From contig CANQZR010000002.1 in NCBI GenBank assembly GCA_947628405.1, positions 1-49,774 of the forward strand: a DNA stretch of 49,774 nt, given 5' to 3'. The notes below the pieces were generated by a model, which was given only the letters and a program-made list of their open reading frames with translations, was not told where the DNA came from and did not search any database. Both the position numbers and the translations under genes were made by a program. Shown piece after piece: positions 1-9,721 of the stretch. Source of the DNA: an uncultured Clostridia bacterium. Its GTDB lineage: Bacteria > Bacillota > Clostridia > Oscillospirales > Ruminococcaceae. How positions within the stretch are numbered: the stretch's first letter is position 1; each line of letters opens with the position of its first letter.

Positions 1-2
1 TG

Positions 3-257
3 CTTGCTTATATGAACCGCGAGAGCCTGAAAAAAACTTTGGAAACAGGTTACACATGGTACTGGAGCCGTTCCCGTCAGGAACTGTGGAACAAGGGGGC
101 GACTTCAGGACATTTGCAGGAAGTTGTTTCGATCTACAGCGACTGCGACAATGATACCTTGCTTCTGAATGTTAAACAAACTGGTGTTGCCTGTCACACG
201 GGTTCATACAGCTGCTTTTTCAATGAAATGTACAATAAAGGGGAGATCGTAAAATGA
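3..257 (+). CDS. hisI: Phosphoribosyl-AMP cyclohydrolase, C-terminal part (5' end outside the window)
   Basis: Open frame enters from the window edge ([16 protein letters not shown]...); HisI motifs [16 protein letters not shown] and [21 protein letters not shown]; overlaps hisE by ATGA. Confidence 0.95.
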   Translation, partial: LAYMNRESLKKTLETGYTWYWSRSRQELWNKGATSGHLQEVVSIYSDCDNDTLLLNVKQTGVACHTGSYSCFFNEMYNKGEIVK

Positions 258-592
258 CAGTTTACCACGAAATTTTTGAAGTTATAAAAGCCAGAAAGGC
301 AGCGTTCGACAAGGGAGAAGCTCCAGAAAAGTCCTACACCTGCTATCTTTTTGAAAAGGGCGTTGACAAAATTTGCAAAAAGGTCGGCGAAGAAGCCTCC
401 GAAACTATAATTGCCGCCAAAAACGGCGATAATGACGAGCTTATGAACGAAATAAACGACCTGCTTTATCATATAATGGTACTGGCGGTAAATCAGGGAC
501 TTGAATGGACAGACGTTGAAAAGGTTCTTGACGAGCGCAACGAGAAGATAGGAAACCTTAAAGAGTTCCACCAGACAGATAAAAACACATAA
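254..592 (+). CDS. hisE: Phosphoribosyl-ATP pyrophosphatase
   Basis: [50 protein letters not shown] is HisE/MazG-like; directly follows hisI. Confidence 0.95.
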   Translation: MTVYHEIFEVIKARKAAFDKGEAPEKSYTCYLFEKGVDKICKKVGEEASETIIAAKNGDNDELMNEINDLLYHIMVLAVNQGLEWTDVEKVLDERNEKIGNLKEFHQTDKNT

Positions 593-670
593 CTTTGTAA
601 CTTTTTACCGCTCCTGTGAATAGTATATATTGAAGTTTCAATACTTTAATTTATTCATAGGAGGATCTAT

Positions 671-1528
671 ATGAGCGATAAAAACAACTGCTTCAAGGAA
701 GCGGTTTGCATAGAGGTTCAGCGCATCTTTGACAGCTGCTCTGACCGCGACTGCATCTATGAGCTTCCGGTCACATTGTGCGAAGACTCGGCAGAGATCA
801 CGGACGATATGAACATAGTAAAGCCTCGTTGTATCGAAGTTGATACAGTGTGCATTTCGGTCGATGCTGTTCCATTTAAATCGGGATATTACTCGGTGGA
901 TATTACTTACAGATTCAAAGTTACTGCGGAAGCATACGCAAAGACCTTCTGCCAGCCTACAATGGGAACTCTCCTCTGCGGTACTGCGCTGTGGAACAAG
1001 AGAGTTATCCTTTACGGCGGAGAGGGAAATGCCAAAGTTTTCTCAAGCGATCAGGATTTTGTATTCCCGACCGAAGAGGACTGCTGCTCCTGCGAAAAGG
1101 GCTCAAATTCGACTACTTCAATGCCGAAAGCTACCATTCAGATAGTTGATCCTGTAGCTCTGGAAGCAAAACTCATCTGCGTTCCATGCACAACAGACCC
1201 TGATCCCGGTCCGCAGAACTGCTGCTGTCCTAATCCGTGCAACAAGCCCGGTCTGGAAAGAACTCTGGCTATATCGGTGGGATTGTTCTCTATCGTACAG
1301 CTTTCACGTCCGGTATCAATGATCGTTCCTGCATATGATTACTGCATACCATGCAAGGACTGCTCGTCATCTGCTTCGTCGGAAGCTCCGTGTGAGATAT
1401 TCGACAGGATCGAATTTCCTACGGATCAGTTCTTCCCACGTCCAAGCGGAAACGACAACTGCAAGTGCGGCTGCTGCGACGCCGGAAACAATGACGATAA
1501 TAATTCATGTGACTGCAAAGCAGATTGA
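671..1528 (+). CDS. Cysteine-rich hypothetical protein (28 Cys in 285 aa), no evident signal peptide
   Basis: Full ORF with strong SD AGGAGG at about 660; motif EAVCIEVQRIFDSCSDRDC; clusters CCSC, NCCCPNPC, CKCGCC, CDC. Confidence 0.85.
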   Translation: MSDKNNCFKEAVCIEVQRIFDSCSDRDCIYELPVTLCEDSAEITDDMNIVKPRCIEVDTVCISVDAVPFKSGYYSVDITYRFKVTAEAYAKTFCQPTMGTLLCGTALWNKRVILYGGEGNAKVFSSDQDFVFPTEEDCCSCEKGSNSTTSMPKATIQIVDPVALEAKLICVPCTTDPDPGPQNCCCPNPCNKPGLERTLAISVGLFSIVQLSRPVSMIVPAYDYCIPCKDCSSSASSEAPCEIFDRIEFPTDQFFPRPSGNDNCKCGCCDAGNNDDNNSCDCKAD

Positions 1529-1564
1529 ACCGTAAGCGTCATAGACTATATTTTCATGCAGAAT

Positions 1565-1598
1565 AAAATGCTGTCGTGTAGATCACGGCAGCATTTTT
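1565..1598 (+). terminator. Rho-independent terminator after the Cys-rich gene
   Basis: AAAATGCTGTCGTG-TAGAT-CACGGCAGCATTTT followed by T. Confidence 0.85.
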
Positions 1599-1620
1599 AC
1601 GTTCAGCAAAAAGTTCAATA

Positions 1621-1649
1621 TTGACTAAATCAGATTTTAATGGTATAAT
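1621..1649 (+). promoter_or_regulatory. Sigma-A type promoter for the dTMP kinase operon
   Basis: TTGACT-17 nt-TATAAT. Confidence 0.75.
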
Positions 1650-1682
1650 ATATAACAGTAAAATGTGATCGGGAGTAAAACA

Positions 1683-2345
1683 ATGGGAAAATTAATAGTT
1701 CTGGACGGTCTTGACGGCAGCGGAAAGACCACCCAGTTTGAAATTATAGGAAAAAAACTGTCAGGATCCTACAATGTCAAGGCGATAAGTTTTCCGGATT
1801 ATGATAATCCCTCTTCTGCACTGGTAAAAATGTATCTTAACGGAGAAATATCCGGAAGTGCCGCCGGAGTAAACGCTTACGCCGCGTCCAGCTTCTATGC
1901 AGTGGACAGGTATGCAAGCTATAAAATGTTCTGGGAGAAAAATTACAGACAGGGCGATCTGATATTTGCAAGCAGGTATGTTTCCTCAAATGCAATACAC
2001 CAGATGGTAAAACTTCCGGAAGAACAGTGGGACAGCTATCTTGAATGGCTCAATGATTATGAATACGGCAAGCTCGGACTTCCTGAGCCGGATATGGTCA
2101 TCTTTCTGGATATGCCTGTGGAAATTTCCCAGAAGCTGATGTCTGAGCGTTACCATGGTGATGAGAAGCGTAAGGATATACACGAATCAGATGTGGAATA
2201 CCTGAAAGCCTGCCGCAGATCCGCTTTATACGCTGCGGACAAGTTCGGCTGGAAGATCGTTCCGTGCAGTAAGGACGGCAAACCTCTTTCTATAGAAACT
2301 ATAAGCAGTGAAATTTTAAAATTGTTAGAACAAACAGAGGACTGA
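1683..2345 (+). CDS. tmk: Thymidylate kinase family protein
   Basis: MGKLIVLDGLDGSGKTTQ P-loop; FASRYVSSNAIHQ; start chosen at 1683 rather than 1665. Confidence 0.85.
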   Translation: MGKLIVLDGLDGSGKTTQFEIIGKKLSGSYNVKAISFPDYDNPSSALVKMYLNGEISGSAAGVNAYAASSFYAVDRYASYKMFWEKNYRQGDLIFASRYVSSNAIHQMVKLPEEQWDSYLEWLNDYEYGKLGLPEPDMVIFLDMPVEISQKLMSERYHGDEKRKDIHESDVEYLKACRRSALYAADKFGWKIVPCSKDGKPLSIETISSEILKLLEQTED

Positions 2346-2353
2346 TAAAAACA

Positions 2354-3235
2354 ATGCTTGATTTTAAGGTAATTGAGCTTTCAGACAGACCATGGGTGAA
2401 TGAACTGCTGAAATTATCGGATTTCAGGGGCTGTGAATATAATTTTTCCAATAATCTTGCGTGGCACAGACTTTATGAAACACAGATATGCCGCTATAAG
2501 GATTTTTACATTTCCTGTTCGAGAAAATATGGCATGAGATTTACATTCCCGGCAGGCAGGGGAGATTACAAGGATCTTTTCCTTACGCTTAAAAAAGAAG
2601 CGGAAGAAGAAAATTCTCCTTTGGTAATCAGCTCGGTGACAAATGATAAACTTGCACTTTTTGAAGAACTGTTTCCGGATATGTATACGGTCTCCTATGA
2701 TGAAGCGGATTCTGACTATATCTATGAAGCGGCAAAGTTACAGACGCTTTCGGGCAAAAAATATCATCAGAAACGCAATCATCTGGCAAGATTTCATGAA
2801 AACAACTGGGAATATCATGATATGACTGAAAAGGATTTTGATGAATGTATTGAGTTTGCGGCAAAAAGTTATAATCTCGGCAATGCTTATGACGACGAAT
2901 CAAGCGTTGCAGAACAGTTTGCAATAAATACTTTTATGACCTGCTTCGGTGAGCTTGAGCTTAAAGGCGGAGTCATTACGGTTGACGGAAGACTTGAAGC
3001 CTTTACCATAGGCGACGGAATAAATTCCGACACATTCGATATCCACATAGAAAAGGCAAATGCAGATATTCAAGGAGCGTATGTCGCTATAAACAATGAG
3101 TTCGCAAGATCGGCGGCAAAGGGTTATACTTATATAAACCGTGAGGAGGATCTTGGATTAGAGGGACTGAGAAAGTCAAAACATTCCTATCATCCTGCGT
3201 TTATGCTGCAAAAAAATGTTGTAACGTTCAAATAA
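2354..3235 (+). CDS. DUF2156 / phosphatidylglycerol lysyltransferase C-terminal-like (GNAT-like) protein
   Basis: YHQKRNHLARF...WEYHDMT and YINREEDLGLEGLRKSKHSYHPAFML patterns typical of DUF2156. Confidence 0.8.
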   Translation: MLDFKVIELSDRPWVNELLKLSDFRGCEYNFSNNLAWHRLYETQICRYKDFYISCSRKYGMRFTFPAGRGDYKDLFLTLKKEAEEENSPLVISSVTNDKLALFEELFPDMYTVSYDEADSDYIYEAAKLQTLSGKKYHQKRNHLARFHENNWEYHDMTEKDFDECIEFAAKSYNLGNAYDDESSVAEQFAINTFMTCFGELELKGGVITVDGRLEAFTIGDGINSDTFDIHIEKANADIQGAYVAINNEFARSAAKGYTYINREEDLGLEGLRKSKHSYHPAFMLQKNVVTFK

Positions 3236-3254
3236 AGATCAAGGAGGAATCAAC

Positions 3255-3797
3255 ATGATCTATGTTTTTCTGGCACAAGGCTTTGAGGAGACCGAAGCAA
3301 TAGCTCCTATCGACCTTCTGAGAAGGTGCGGAAAGGAAGTTTATACGGTTGGGATCGGTGACAGTATCATTAAAAGTTCTCACAATGTTACTTTTTTTAC
3401 CGATACCGAAGATCTGCTTATCGAACTGAACAGCGACCTTGAAATGATCGTTCTTCCCGGAGGAATGCCCGGAACGGTCAATCTTGAAAAGTCCGAAGCA
3501 GTTCAGGCAGCTATAGATTATTGTGCAAAAAATAATATTCTTATAGGAGCAATATGTGCGGCTCCTTCAATTCTTGGACACAAAGGCTTGCTGAAAGGCA
3601 AAAAAGCCGTTTGCTATACAGGTTATGAAGATGAACTGACCGGCGCAGAAGTGCTTGACGTTCCTGCGGTCATTGACGGAAATATTGTTACTGCAAGAGG
3701 AGCGGGCGTTGCCGTTGAGTTCGGATTGAAACTTGTTGAGGCTCTTATTTCCAAAGAGCGCAGCGATAAACTTAAAGAGGCTATTCTATGTCCGTGA
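3255..3797 (+). CDS. DJ-1/PfpI family protein
   Basis: MIYVFLAQGFEETEAIAPIDLLRR and IGAICAAPSILG nucleophile elbow. Confidence 0.93.
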   Translation: MIYVFLAQGFEETEAIAPIDLLRRCGKEVYTVGIGDSIIKSSHNVTFFTDTEDLLIELNSDLEMIVLPGGMPGTVNLEKSEAVQAAIDYCAKNNILIGAICAAPSILGHKGLLKGKKAVCYTGYEDELTGAEVLDVPAVIDGNIVTARGAGVAVEFGLKLVEALISKERSDKLKEAILCP

Positions 3798-4402
3798 CAG
3801 AAGAAAAGAATATTCTACGCAAAAAGTACAAGGCTTTTCGTTCGGCAATTCCACCCGAAGAGAAAAAAGTTCTGGACGAGCATATTTTCAGAAAAATTAT
3901 TTCTCTTCCGGAATACCGGTCATGCAGTATTATCCTCACTTACGTTTCCACCGAGGCAGAGACAGATACGCTTTGTCTGATAAGACAGGCTTTTGATGAC
4001 GGCAAAACAGTTGCCGTTCCCAGAAGCGTTGACAAGGACGGGAATATGACGTTCCATGAGATACATTCTTTTAATGATCTGAAAAAAGGATATTTCGGAA
4101 TATCTGAACCCGATCCCGAAAAGTGCAGGGAAATTTTCACCTTTTACGGAGGAATATGCATAATTCCCGCTCTTTCATATGATAGACAAGGGTATCGTCT
4201 TGGATACGGAAAAGGCTTTTATGACCGATTTTTAGCTGCACATGAAAATATTCTGAAAGTGGGCATATGCTGCTCCGGATGTATCGAAACATCACTTCCG
4301 CACGGAAAATTTGACATTCCTGCCGATATTGTAATCACCGAAAAATTTGTTGAAGATCACAGAAAGGAAAAGGACCCGGATGACAAACAAGGAAATTACT
4401 GA
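3788..4402 (+). CDS. 5-formyltetrahydrofolate cyclo-ligase
   Basis: RKKYKAFRSAIPPEEK, IIPALSYDRQGYRLGYGKGFYDRFL. Confidence 0.93.
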   Translation: MSVTEEKNILRKKYKAFRSAIPPEEKKVLDEHIFRKIISLPEYRSCSIILTYVSTEAETDTLCLIRQAFDDGKTVAVPRSVDKDGNMTFHEIHSFNDLKKGYFGISEPDPEKCREIFTFYGGICIIPALSYDRQGYRLGYGKGFYDRFLAAHENILKVGICCSGCIETSLPHGKFDIPADIVITEKFVEDHRKEKDPDDKQGNY

Positions 4403-5672
4403 AGATAAAATTGCATTTGATGAAACGCCGGAAAGTCTGCCGGAAGAAGCTGTTCTTTCGGAAATAGAAGCAGAAGAAAATGATATTTCTTCTGATACAG
4501 ATATAAACTATGACGAAACTGCCGATGCTGTCGATGATGAACAGGACGAGCCTGCCGAAGAATATGAGGAAGATATCGAAGAACAAAGGCGCAAAAGAAA
4601 AAAACGCCGCAAAAAACGCGGTCACTCCCATATAATTTTCGGAGTTATCCTTAGTGTTGTGATTATTTCCGTGTCAATACTTGCAGCGGTATTTATACTT
4701 AAATGCGCAAAAGAAATGTTCGGAATAGGCAAATCGGATATGGTATCGGATATTGATATACCTATGGGTTCAAGTACATATGATATTGCCGATCAGCTTT
4801 TCCATGAAGGCATAATTGCTGATCCGGATCTTTTCAGACTTTTCTCAAAGATAAAAGGCGCTGACGGTAAATACGTTGCCGGAACTCACAGACTTTCACC
4901 GCAAATGGATTACAGCACCATTATAGAAACGCTTCAGGAAGAAGTTGAAAGTCAGAGAGAAACAGCCGATGTGGTATTCCCGGAAGGAATAACTATTTTT
5001 GAAGCCGCACAAAAGCTGGAAGAAAAAGGCGTGTGCGATGCAGATGAATTTATTAAAGTGTTCAATTCTGAAAAATTCGGATTTGACTTTGAGGAAAAGG
5101 TAAAGACAAGCTATATGAAATTCTATAAAATGGAAGGCTATCTTTTCCCGGATACATATCAGTTCTATCTTGAAGAAGACCCAAGAGTAGTTGCTAAGAA
5201 AATATACAAGAACTTTGAAGCAAAGATAACTCCGGATCTGTACGGAAGAATGGACGATCTTGAAATGGATCTTGAAGAAGTTCTCACGCTTGCTTCAATG
5301 GTACAGGCAGAAGCGTCCGATACAAGGAATATGAAAAGAGTTGCTTCGGTTTTCTATAATCGTCTGAACGATCCGGATAATTTCCCACTGCTCCAGTCAG
5401 ACCCTACTACCAATTATGTTGAAGACATCATAATGCCTAATATAGAAGTCAGATCCGAAAAAATGTTTGAGGCTTATGATACATACCGCGGAGCAGGACT
5501 TCCTCCCGGACCTATATGCAATCCGGGAATGGACGCTATAAATGCGGTTTTGTATCCTGCTGAAACCGATTATTACTATTTCTGTTCAAATCTCGAAACA
5601 GGAGAATTTTATTATGCAGAAACTCTTGAAGAACATGAACAAAATCTTATTGAGGCAGGTCTTGCGGAATAA
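4380..5672 (+). CDS. mltG: Endolytic murein transglycosylase MltG (YceG-like) with acidic then basic cytoplasmic N-terminal tail
   Basis: VFPEGITIFEAAQKLEEKG, EGYLFPDTYQF, LASMVQAEASDTRNMKRVASVFYNRL, LQSDPTTNY, GLPPGPICNPG. Confidence 0.93.
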   Translation: MTNKEITEDKIAFDETPESLPEEAVLSEIEAEENDISSDTDINYDETADAVDDEQDEPAEEYEEDIEEQRRKRKKRRKKRGHSHIIFGVILSVVIISVSILAAVFILKCAKEMFGIGKSDMVSDIDIPMGSSTYDIADQLFHEGIIADPDLFRLFSKIKGADGKYVAGTHRLSPQMDYSTIIETLQEEVESQRETADVVFPEGITIFEAAQKLEEKGVCDADEFIKVFNSEKFGFDFEEKVKTSYMKFYKMEGYLFPDTYQFYLEEDPRVVAKKIYKNFEAKITPDLYGRMDDLEMDLEEVLTLASMVQAEASDTRNMKRVASVFYNRLNDPDNFPLLQSDPTTNYVEDIIMPNIEVRSEKMFEAYDTYRGAGLPPGPICNPGMDAINAVLYPAETDYYYFCSNLETGEFYYAETLEEHEQNLIEAGLAE

Positions 5673-5687
5673 AACCGGAGGTCTTAT

Positions 5688-6908
5688 ATGAATTATAACA
5701 GTCTTGAGGTACTTGCACCTGCCGGAGATACTGAACGCCTGAAAGCTGCCGTTGATTACGGAGCTGACGCGGTATATCTCGGCGGCAAGATATTCGGTAT
5801 GAGAGCAGGCCCTAAAAATTTCACATATGATGAATTAAGATCTGCCGTGGAATTTTCACATTCAAAAAATGTAAAGGTTTATCTTACCTGCAATACACTT
5901 CCGAGAAATAACGAGATACCAAATTTCAGACAGTTTATTGATGAAGCTGTATCATGCGGTGTGGACGCGCTGATAATTGCCGATCTTGGTCTGCTTTCTC
6001 TGGCGAAAAAATATGCTCCCGACATGGAAGTGCATATGTCCACGCAGACAGGTATCGTCAATTATGCTTCAGCAAACGCACTTTACAACATGGGAGTGAA
6101 AAGGATAGTTGTTGCGAGAGAACTTTCCGTTGACGAGATCGCCGAGATACGGGCAAAGACTCCTGCGGAACTGGATATAGAAGCCTTTGTCCATGGCGCT
6201 ATGTGTATGTCATTTTCAGGAAGATGTCTGCTTTCCCAGTATCTGACGAACCGTGACGCAAACAGGGGAGAATGTGCCCAGCCGTGCCGTTGGAGCTATC
6301 ATCTTATGGAAGAAACAAGACCGGGTGAATTTTTTCCGGTTTTTGAAGATGAACAGGGCAGTTATATACTTAATGCTAAAGACCTTTGCATGATAGAACA
6401 TCTTGATAAACTTGCCGAAGCAGGAGTTACAAGTTTTAAGATCGAAGGCAGGGCAAAATCCTCATATTATGTTTCGGTGATAACAAACGCTTACAGAATG
6501 GCTGTAGATATCCTTAAAAAGTCTCCCGACGACTATCATCTCCCTGACCGTATAAGAGATGAAGTATTCAAGGTCAGTCACAGAAATTACTGTACAGGTT
6601 TTTTCTTCGGACATCCAAACGATTGTCAGTATTACGAAAACAGCGGTTATATAAGGGAATATGACATTGCCGCAGTAATAGAAGAATGCCATGACGGTAT
6701 GATATATGCTACCCAGAGAAATTGTTTCGGCAAAGGAGACAATGTTGAGATACTTTCTCCCGGAGCAGGGTTTGATACGTTTACAATTGAAAAAATTTAT
6801 GATGACGACGGAAATGAAATTGAAAATGCTAATCATGCCATGATGAAGATCGTTATACCATGCTCCAAAAAATATCCTGCAAATTCTATTATAAGGATAA
6901 GAAAATAA
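5688..6908 (+). CDS. Peptidase U32 family protein
   Basis: LEVLAPAGDTERLKAAVDYGADAVYLGG; CMSFSGRCLLSQYLTNRDANRGECAQPCRWSY; FKIEGRAKSSYYV. Confidence 0.95.
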   Translation: MNYNSLEVLAPAGDTERLKAAVDYGADAVYLGGKIFGMRAGPKNFTYDELRSAVEFSHSKNVKVYLTCNTLPRNNEIPNFRQFIDEAVSCGVDALIIADLGLLSLAKKYAPDMEVHMSTQTGIVNYASANALYNMGVKRIVVARELSVDEIAEIRAKTPAELDIEAFVHGAMCMSFSGRCLLSQYLTNRDANRGECAQPCRWSYHLMEETRPGEFFPVFEDEQGSYILNAKDLCMIEHLDKLAEAGVTSFKIEGRAKSSYYVSVITNAYRMAVDILKKSPDDYHLPDRIRDEVFKVSHRNYCTGFFFGHPNDCQYYENSGYIREYDIAAVIEECHDGMIYATQRNCFGKGDNVEILSPGAGFDTFTIEKIYDDDGNEIENANHAMMKIVIPCSKKYPANSIIRIRK

Positions 6909-6960
6909 CATATTTATTTCCCTTTCTAAATATCAATATATAATGAAAGGGGACGAGCGT

Positions 6961-7254
6961 ATGAATGACGGATCTGTAAACAGGAAAGAACAGGCAGAAG
7001 AGCCTGTTGAGCTTACGGAATTATTTATTCAAAAGAAAAAAACAGTAACATTTTTTGATACTCTGACCATTCAGGCTATACTTTGCGTAGCAACGGCAAT
7101 TGTTTTTGTTGTGATAAATATTTTCAATAATGATCTTGCTTATGATATATATTCTTTATATTCGGAAAAAAGCCTGAAAGAGAGCAATATCGCGGATACA
7201 TTCAGGATACTTATTGATTTGTTCAAATCTGCTTCTGTTTATGTAAATGTTTGA
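6961..7254 (+). CDS. Small single-pass membrane protein, possible SpoIVFA-position partner of the M50 protease
   Basis: SD AAAGGGGA before ATG 6961; one hydrophobic segment (IQAILCVATAIVFVVINIF); overlaps the next gene by 8 nt. Confidence 0.65.
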   Translation: MNDGSVNRKEQAEEPVELTELFIQKKKTVTFFDTLTIQAILCVATAIVFVVINIFNNDLAYDIYSLYSEKSLKESNIADTFRILIDLFKSASVYVNV

Positions 7255-7834
7255 ATTTAGTTTCAGGAATGTATATGTGGCATTTGATTTCAGTTTTTTT
7301 GCTGCGGTGTCACTGCTTATCCTTATGGGCAATTCCTATGCGGTTCTCGGACTTGCAGCGTGTATATGGCATGAATTAGGACATCTTTTTGTCATGAAAA
7401 AATTCAGTATCCGGGCAAAAAGGGTATTATTCTATGGCGCAGGAATAAAGATCTATCCTGACAAACAATTCTGCTTTACAGACTTCGGCACGGAATTTTT
7501 TGTATTGATCGCGGGCAGTGCTTCAAATTTTCTGGCAGCAATGCTGCTTGGTATGTCGGATATAGCTGTGATAAAACTTTTTTCTGTTATAAATGCAGTT
7601 ATAGGAGTATTTAATCTTCTTCCGCTGCAATATCTTGACGGCGGAAAACTGATCGTCCTGCTGATACACAAGTTTTGCAGCTATTCAAATGCTTGCCTTA
7701 TGGAAAGATATCTTAAATGGCTCAATGTATTTTTGATAATTGCGGCAATGATATGCTTTGCTTTTGTCGGAAAAGGCAATTTTACTTTGTATATCACATT
7801 GTGTTATCTGCTTATATCGGCTCTTTCATGCTGA
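7247..7834 (+). CDS. Site-2 protease-like M50 metalloprotease (SpoIVFB-like)
   Basis: IWHELGHLFVMKKF (HExxH) and LLPLQYLDGGKL motif, multiple TM segments. Confidence 0.85.
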   Translation: MFEFSFRNVYVAFDFSFFAAVSLLILMGNSYAVLGLAACIWHELGHLFVMKKFSIRAKRVLFYGAGIKIYPDKQFCFTDFGTEFFVLIAGSASNFLAAMLLGMSDIAVIKLFSVINAVIGVFNLLPLQYLDGGKLIVLLIHKFCSYSNACLMERYLKWLNVFLIIAAMICFAFVGKGNFTLYITLCYLLISALSC

Positions 7835-7870
7835 TATACGGTCCTTTGAAAAACGAGAGGAATGTAAAAA

Positions 7871-9721
7871 ATGTTAAAGGAACAGATAGAAAGTATCCTT
7901 CTTAAAGTAAAAAATCCTTCACGCTATATCGGAGGAGAGCTTAACAGCGTAATAAAGGATAAAAATAAAGTCGATGTAAGATTTGCGTTCTGCTTTCCGG
8001 ATTCATATGATGTGGGAATGTCGCATCTTGGAATGAAAATACTGTATTCAATTAAAAATAAACGAGAAAATTTCTGGTGTGAAAGAGTCTTTGCTCCATG
8101 GGAGGATATGGAAGCTCTTATGCGTGAGAATAATATCCCACTGTATGCGCTGGAAAGCCTTGACCCGATAAAAGAATTTGACTTTATAGGATTTACGGTA
8201 CAATATGAACTTTGCTATACAAATATCCTGAATATGCTTGATCTTGCCGGACTACCGGTAAGATCGGAGGATCGTACTGATGATATGCCGATAATAGTTG
8301 CCGGAGGTCCCTGCATATGCAACCCGGAACCGTTGGCGGATTTTATCGACATATTCATACTCGGCGAAGGTGAAGAGGTAAATATTGAGCTGATGGATCT
8401 TTATGCCGAAATGAAGAAAAAGGGATGTTCCAAAAAAGACTTTATACTTGCGGCTGCCGGAATTGAGGGGATATATGTTCCGTCGCTGTATGATGTTTCC
8501 TATAATGACGACGGAACTGTAAGATCGGTGATCCCTAATGATCCTCACGCTTTACCCGTTGTAAGAAAACGTATAATAAAAGATCTTAATAAAATATATT
8601 ACCCTGAATCGTTTGTAGTGCCATATTGTGAGATAGTTCATGACAGAGCCGTTGTTGAAGTTCTCAGAGGCTGTATAAGAGGCTGCCGGTTCTGTCAGGC
8701 AGGATTCATATACAGACCGTTCAGAGAAAAAGATAAAGATACTATTTATAAACAGACTTGTTCACTTTGCGAAAGTACGGGATATGAAGAGGTATCGCTT
8801 TCTTCGCTCAGTACAAGTGACCTTTCCGATATTGACGGAACACTGTCGCTGCTTTCGGAGTATACGGATAATGAAAAAATCAATCTTTCGCTTCCTTCAA
8901 TGCGTATAGACCGCTTCAGCGATGAACTGATGAAACGTATTAAAGCCATAAGGAAAAGCGGTTTGACTTTTGCTCCGGAAGCCGGAACTCAAAGGCTAAG
9001 AGACGTTATCAACAAAAATATTACTGAAGATGAAATAATGCGTGCCTGTAAAATTGCATTTAAGGGAGGCTATACGGCTGTCAAGCTGTATTTCATGCTC
9101 GGACTTCCTACGGAAACGGACGAGGATATCAAAGGAATAGCCGAACTTGCAGAAAAGATAATTGATCTGTACTATCACGAGCCCGACCGACCTAAGGGAC
9201 GCCATGTGCAGATATCCATAAGCTGTGCAACATTTGTACCTAAGCCTTTTACTCCTTTTGAATTTGAGCCGCAGGCGTCGTTTGAAGAAATAAACCGCAG
9301 ACAGAAGCTGCTGCTTGAAAGCATACGTTCAAAGAAAAGGGTTAATGTAAGCTGGCACAACTATAAGGTAAGTATTCTGGAAGCCGTTCTTGCCAAAGGA
9401 GACAGAAGACTTGGAAAAACCATATATGAAGCGTGGAGATCGGGCTGCAAGTTTGACAGCTGGAGTGAATATTACCGGTATGACCTTTGGATGAAAGCGT
9501 TTGAAAAGACCGGTGCCGACATTGATTTCTACGCTCACAGACGGCGTCCTTATGATGAAATAATGCCGTGGCAGCACCTTGATTATTTTGTATCGAAAGA
9601 ATTTCTTATAAACGAACATAAAAAGTCTCTTGCCGCAGAAGTAACCCCTAACTGCCGGGAAAAATGTTCCGTATGCGGAGTGTCAAAGGCTGTAGGAGGT
9701 GCGTGCTTTGGAAAAGACTGA
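7871..9721 (+). CDS. B12-binding-like radical SAM protein (TIGR03960-like)
   Basis: VLRGCIRGCRFCQAG (CxxxCxxC), FAPEAGTQRLRDVINKNI, C-terminal NCREKCSVCGV. Confidence 0.92.
   Translation: MLKEQIESILLKVKNPSRYIGGELNSVIKDKNKVDVRFAFCFPDSYDVGMSHLGMKILYSIKNKRENFWCERVFAPWEDMEALMRENNIPLYALESLDPIKEFDFIGFTVQYELCYTNILNMLDLAGLPVRSEDRTDDMPIIVAGGPCICNPEPLADFIDIFILGEGEEVNIELMDLYAEMKKKGCSKKDFILAAAGIEGIYVPSLYDVSYNDDGTVRSVIPNDPHALPVVRKRIIKDLNKIYYPESFVVPYCEIVHDRAVVEVLRGCIRGCRFCQAGFIYRPFREKDKDTIYKQTCSLCESTGYEEVSLSSLSTSDLSDIDGTLSLLSEYTDNEKINLSLPSMRIDRFSDELMKRIKAIRKSGLTFAPEAGTQRLRDVINKNITEDEIMRACKIAFKGGYTAVKLYFMLGLPTETDEDIKGIAELAEKIIDLYYHEPDRPKGRHVQISISCATFVPKPFTPFEFEPQASFEEINRRQKLLLESIRSKKRVNVSWHNYKVSILEAVLAKGDRRLGKTIYEAWRSGCKFDSWSEYYRYDLWMKAFEKTGADIDFYAHRRRPYDEIMPWQHLDYFVSKEFLINEHKKSLAAEVTPNCREKCSVCGVSKAVGGACFGKD

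Noticed and set aside
840-1535. Alternate-frame ORFs 840..1145 and 1335..1535 inside the Cys-rich gene
   Set aside because: No ribosome sites, and the Cys-rich frame has a strong SD and a structured repeated pattern, so these are overlaps by chance.
6943-7834. Programmed frameshift joining 6961..7254 and 7247..7834
   Set aside because: The 8-nt overlap ATGTTTGA fits ordinary translational coupling; no slippery sequence of the usual A/T heptamer type is evident at the junction.
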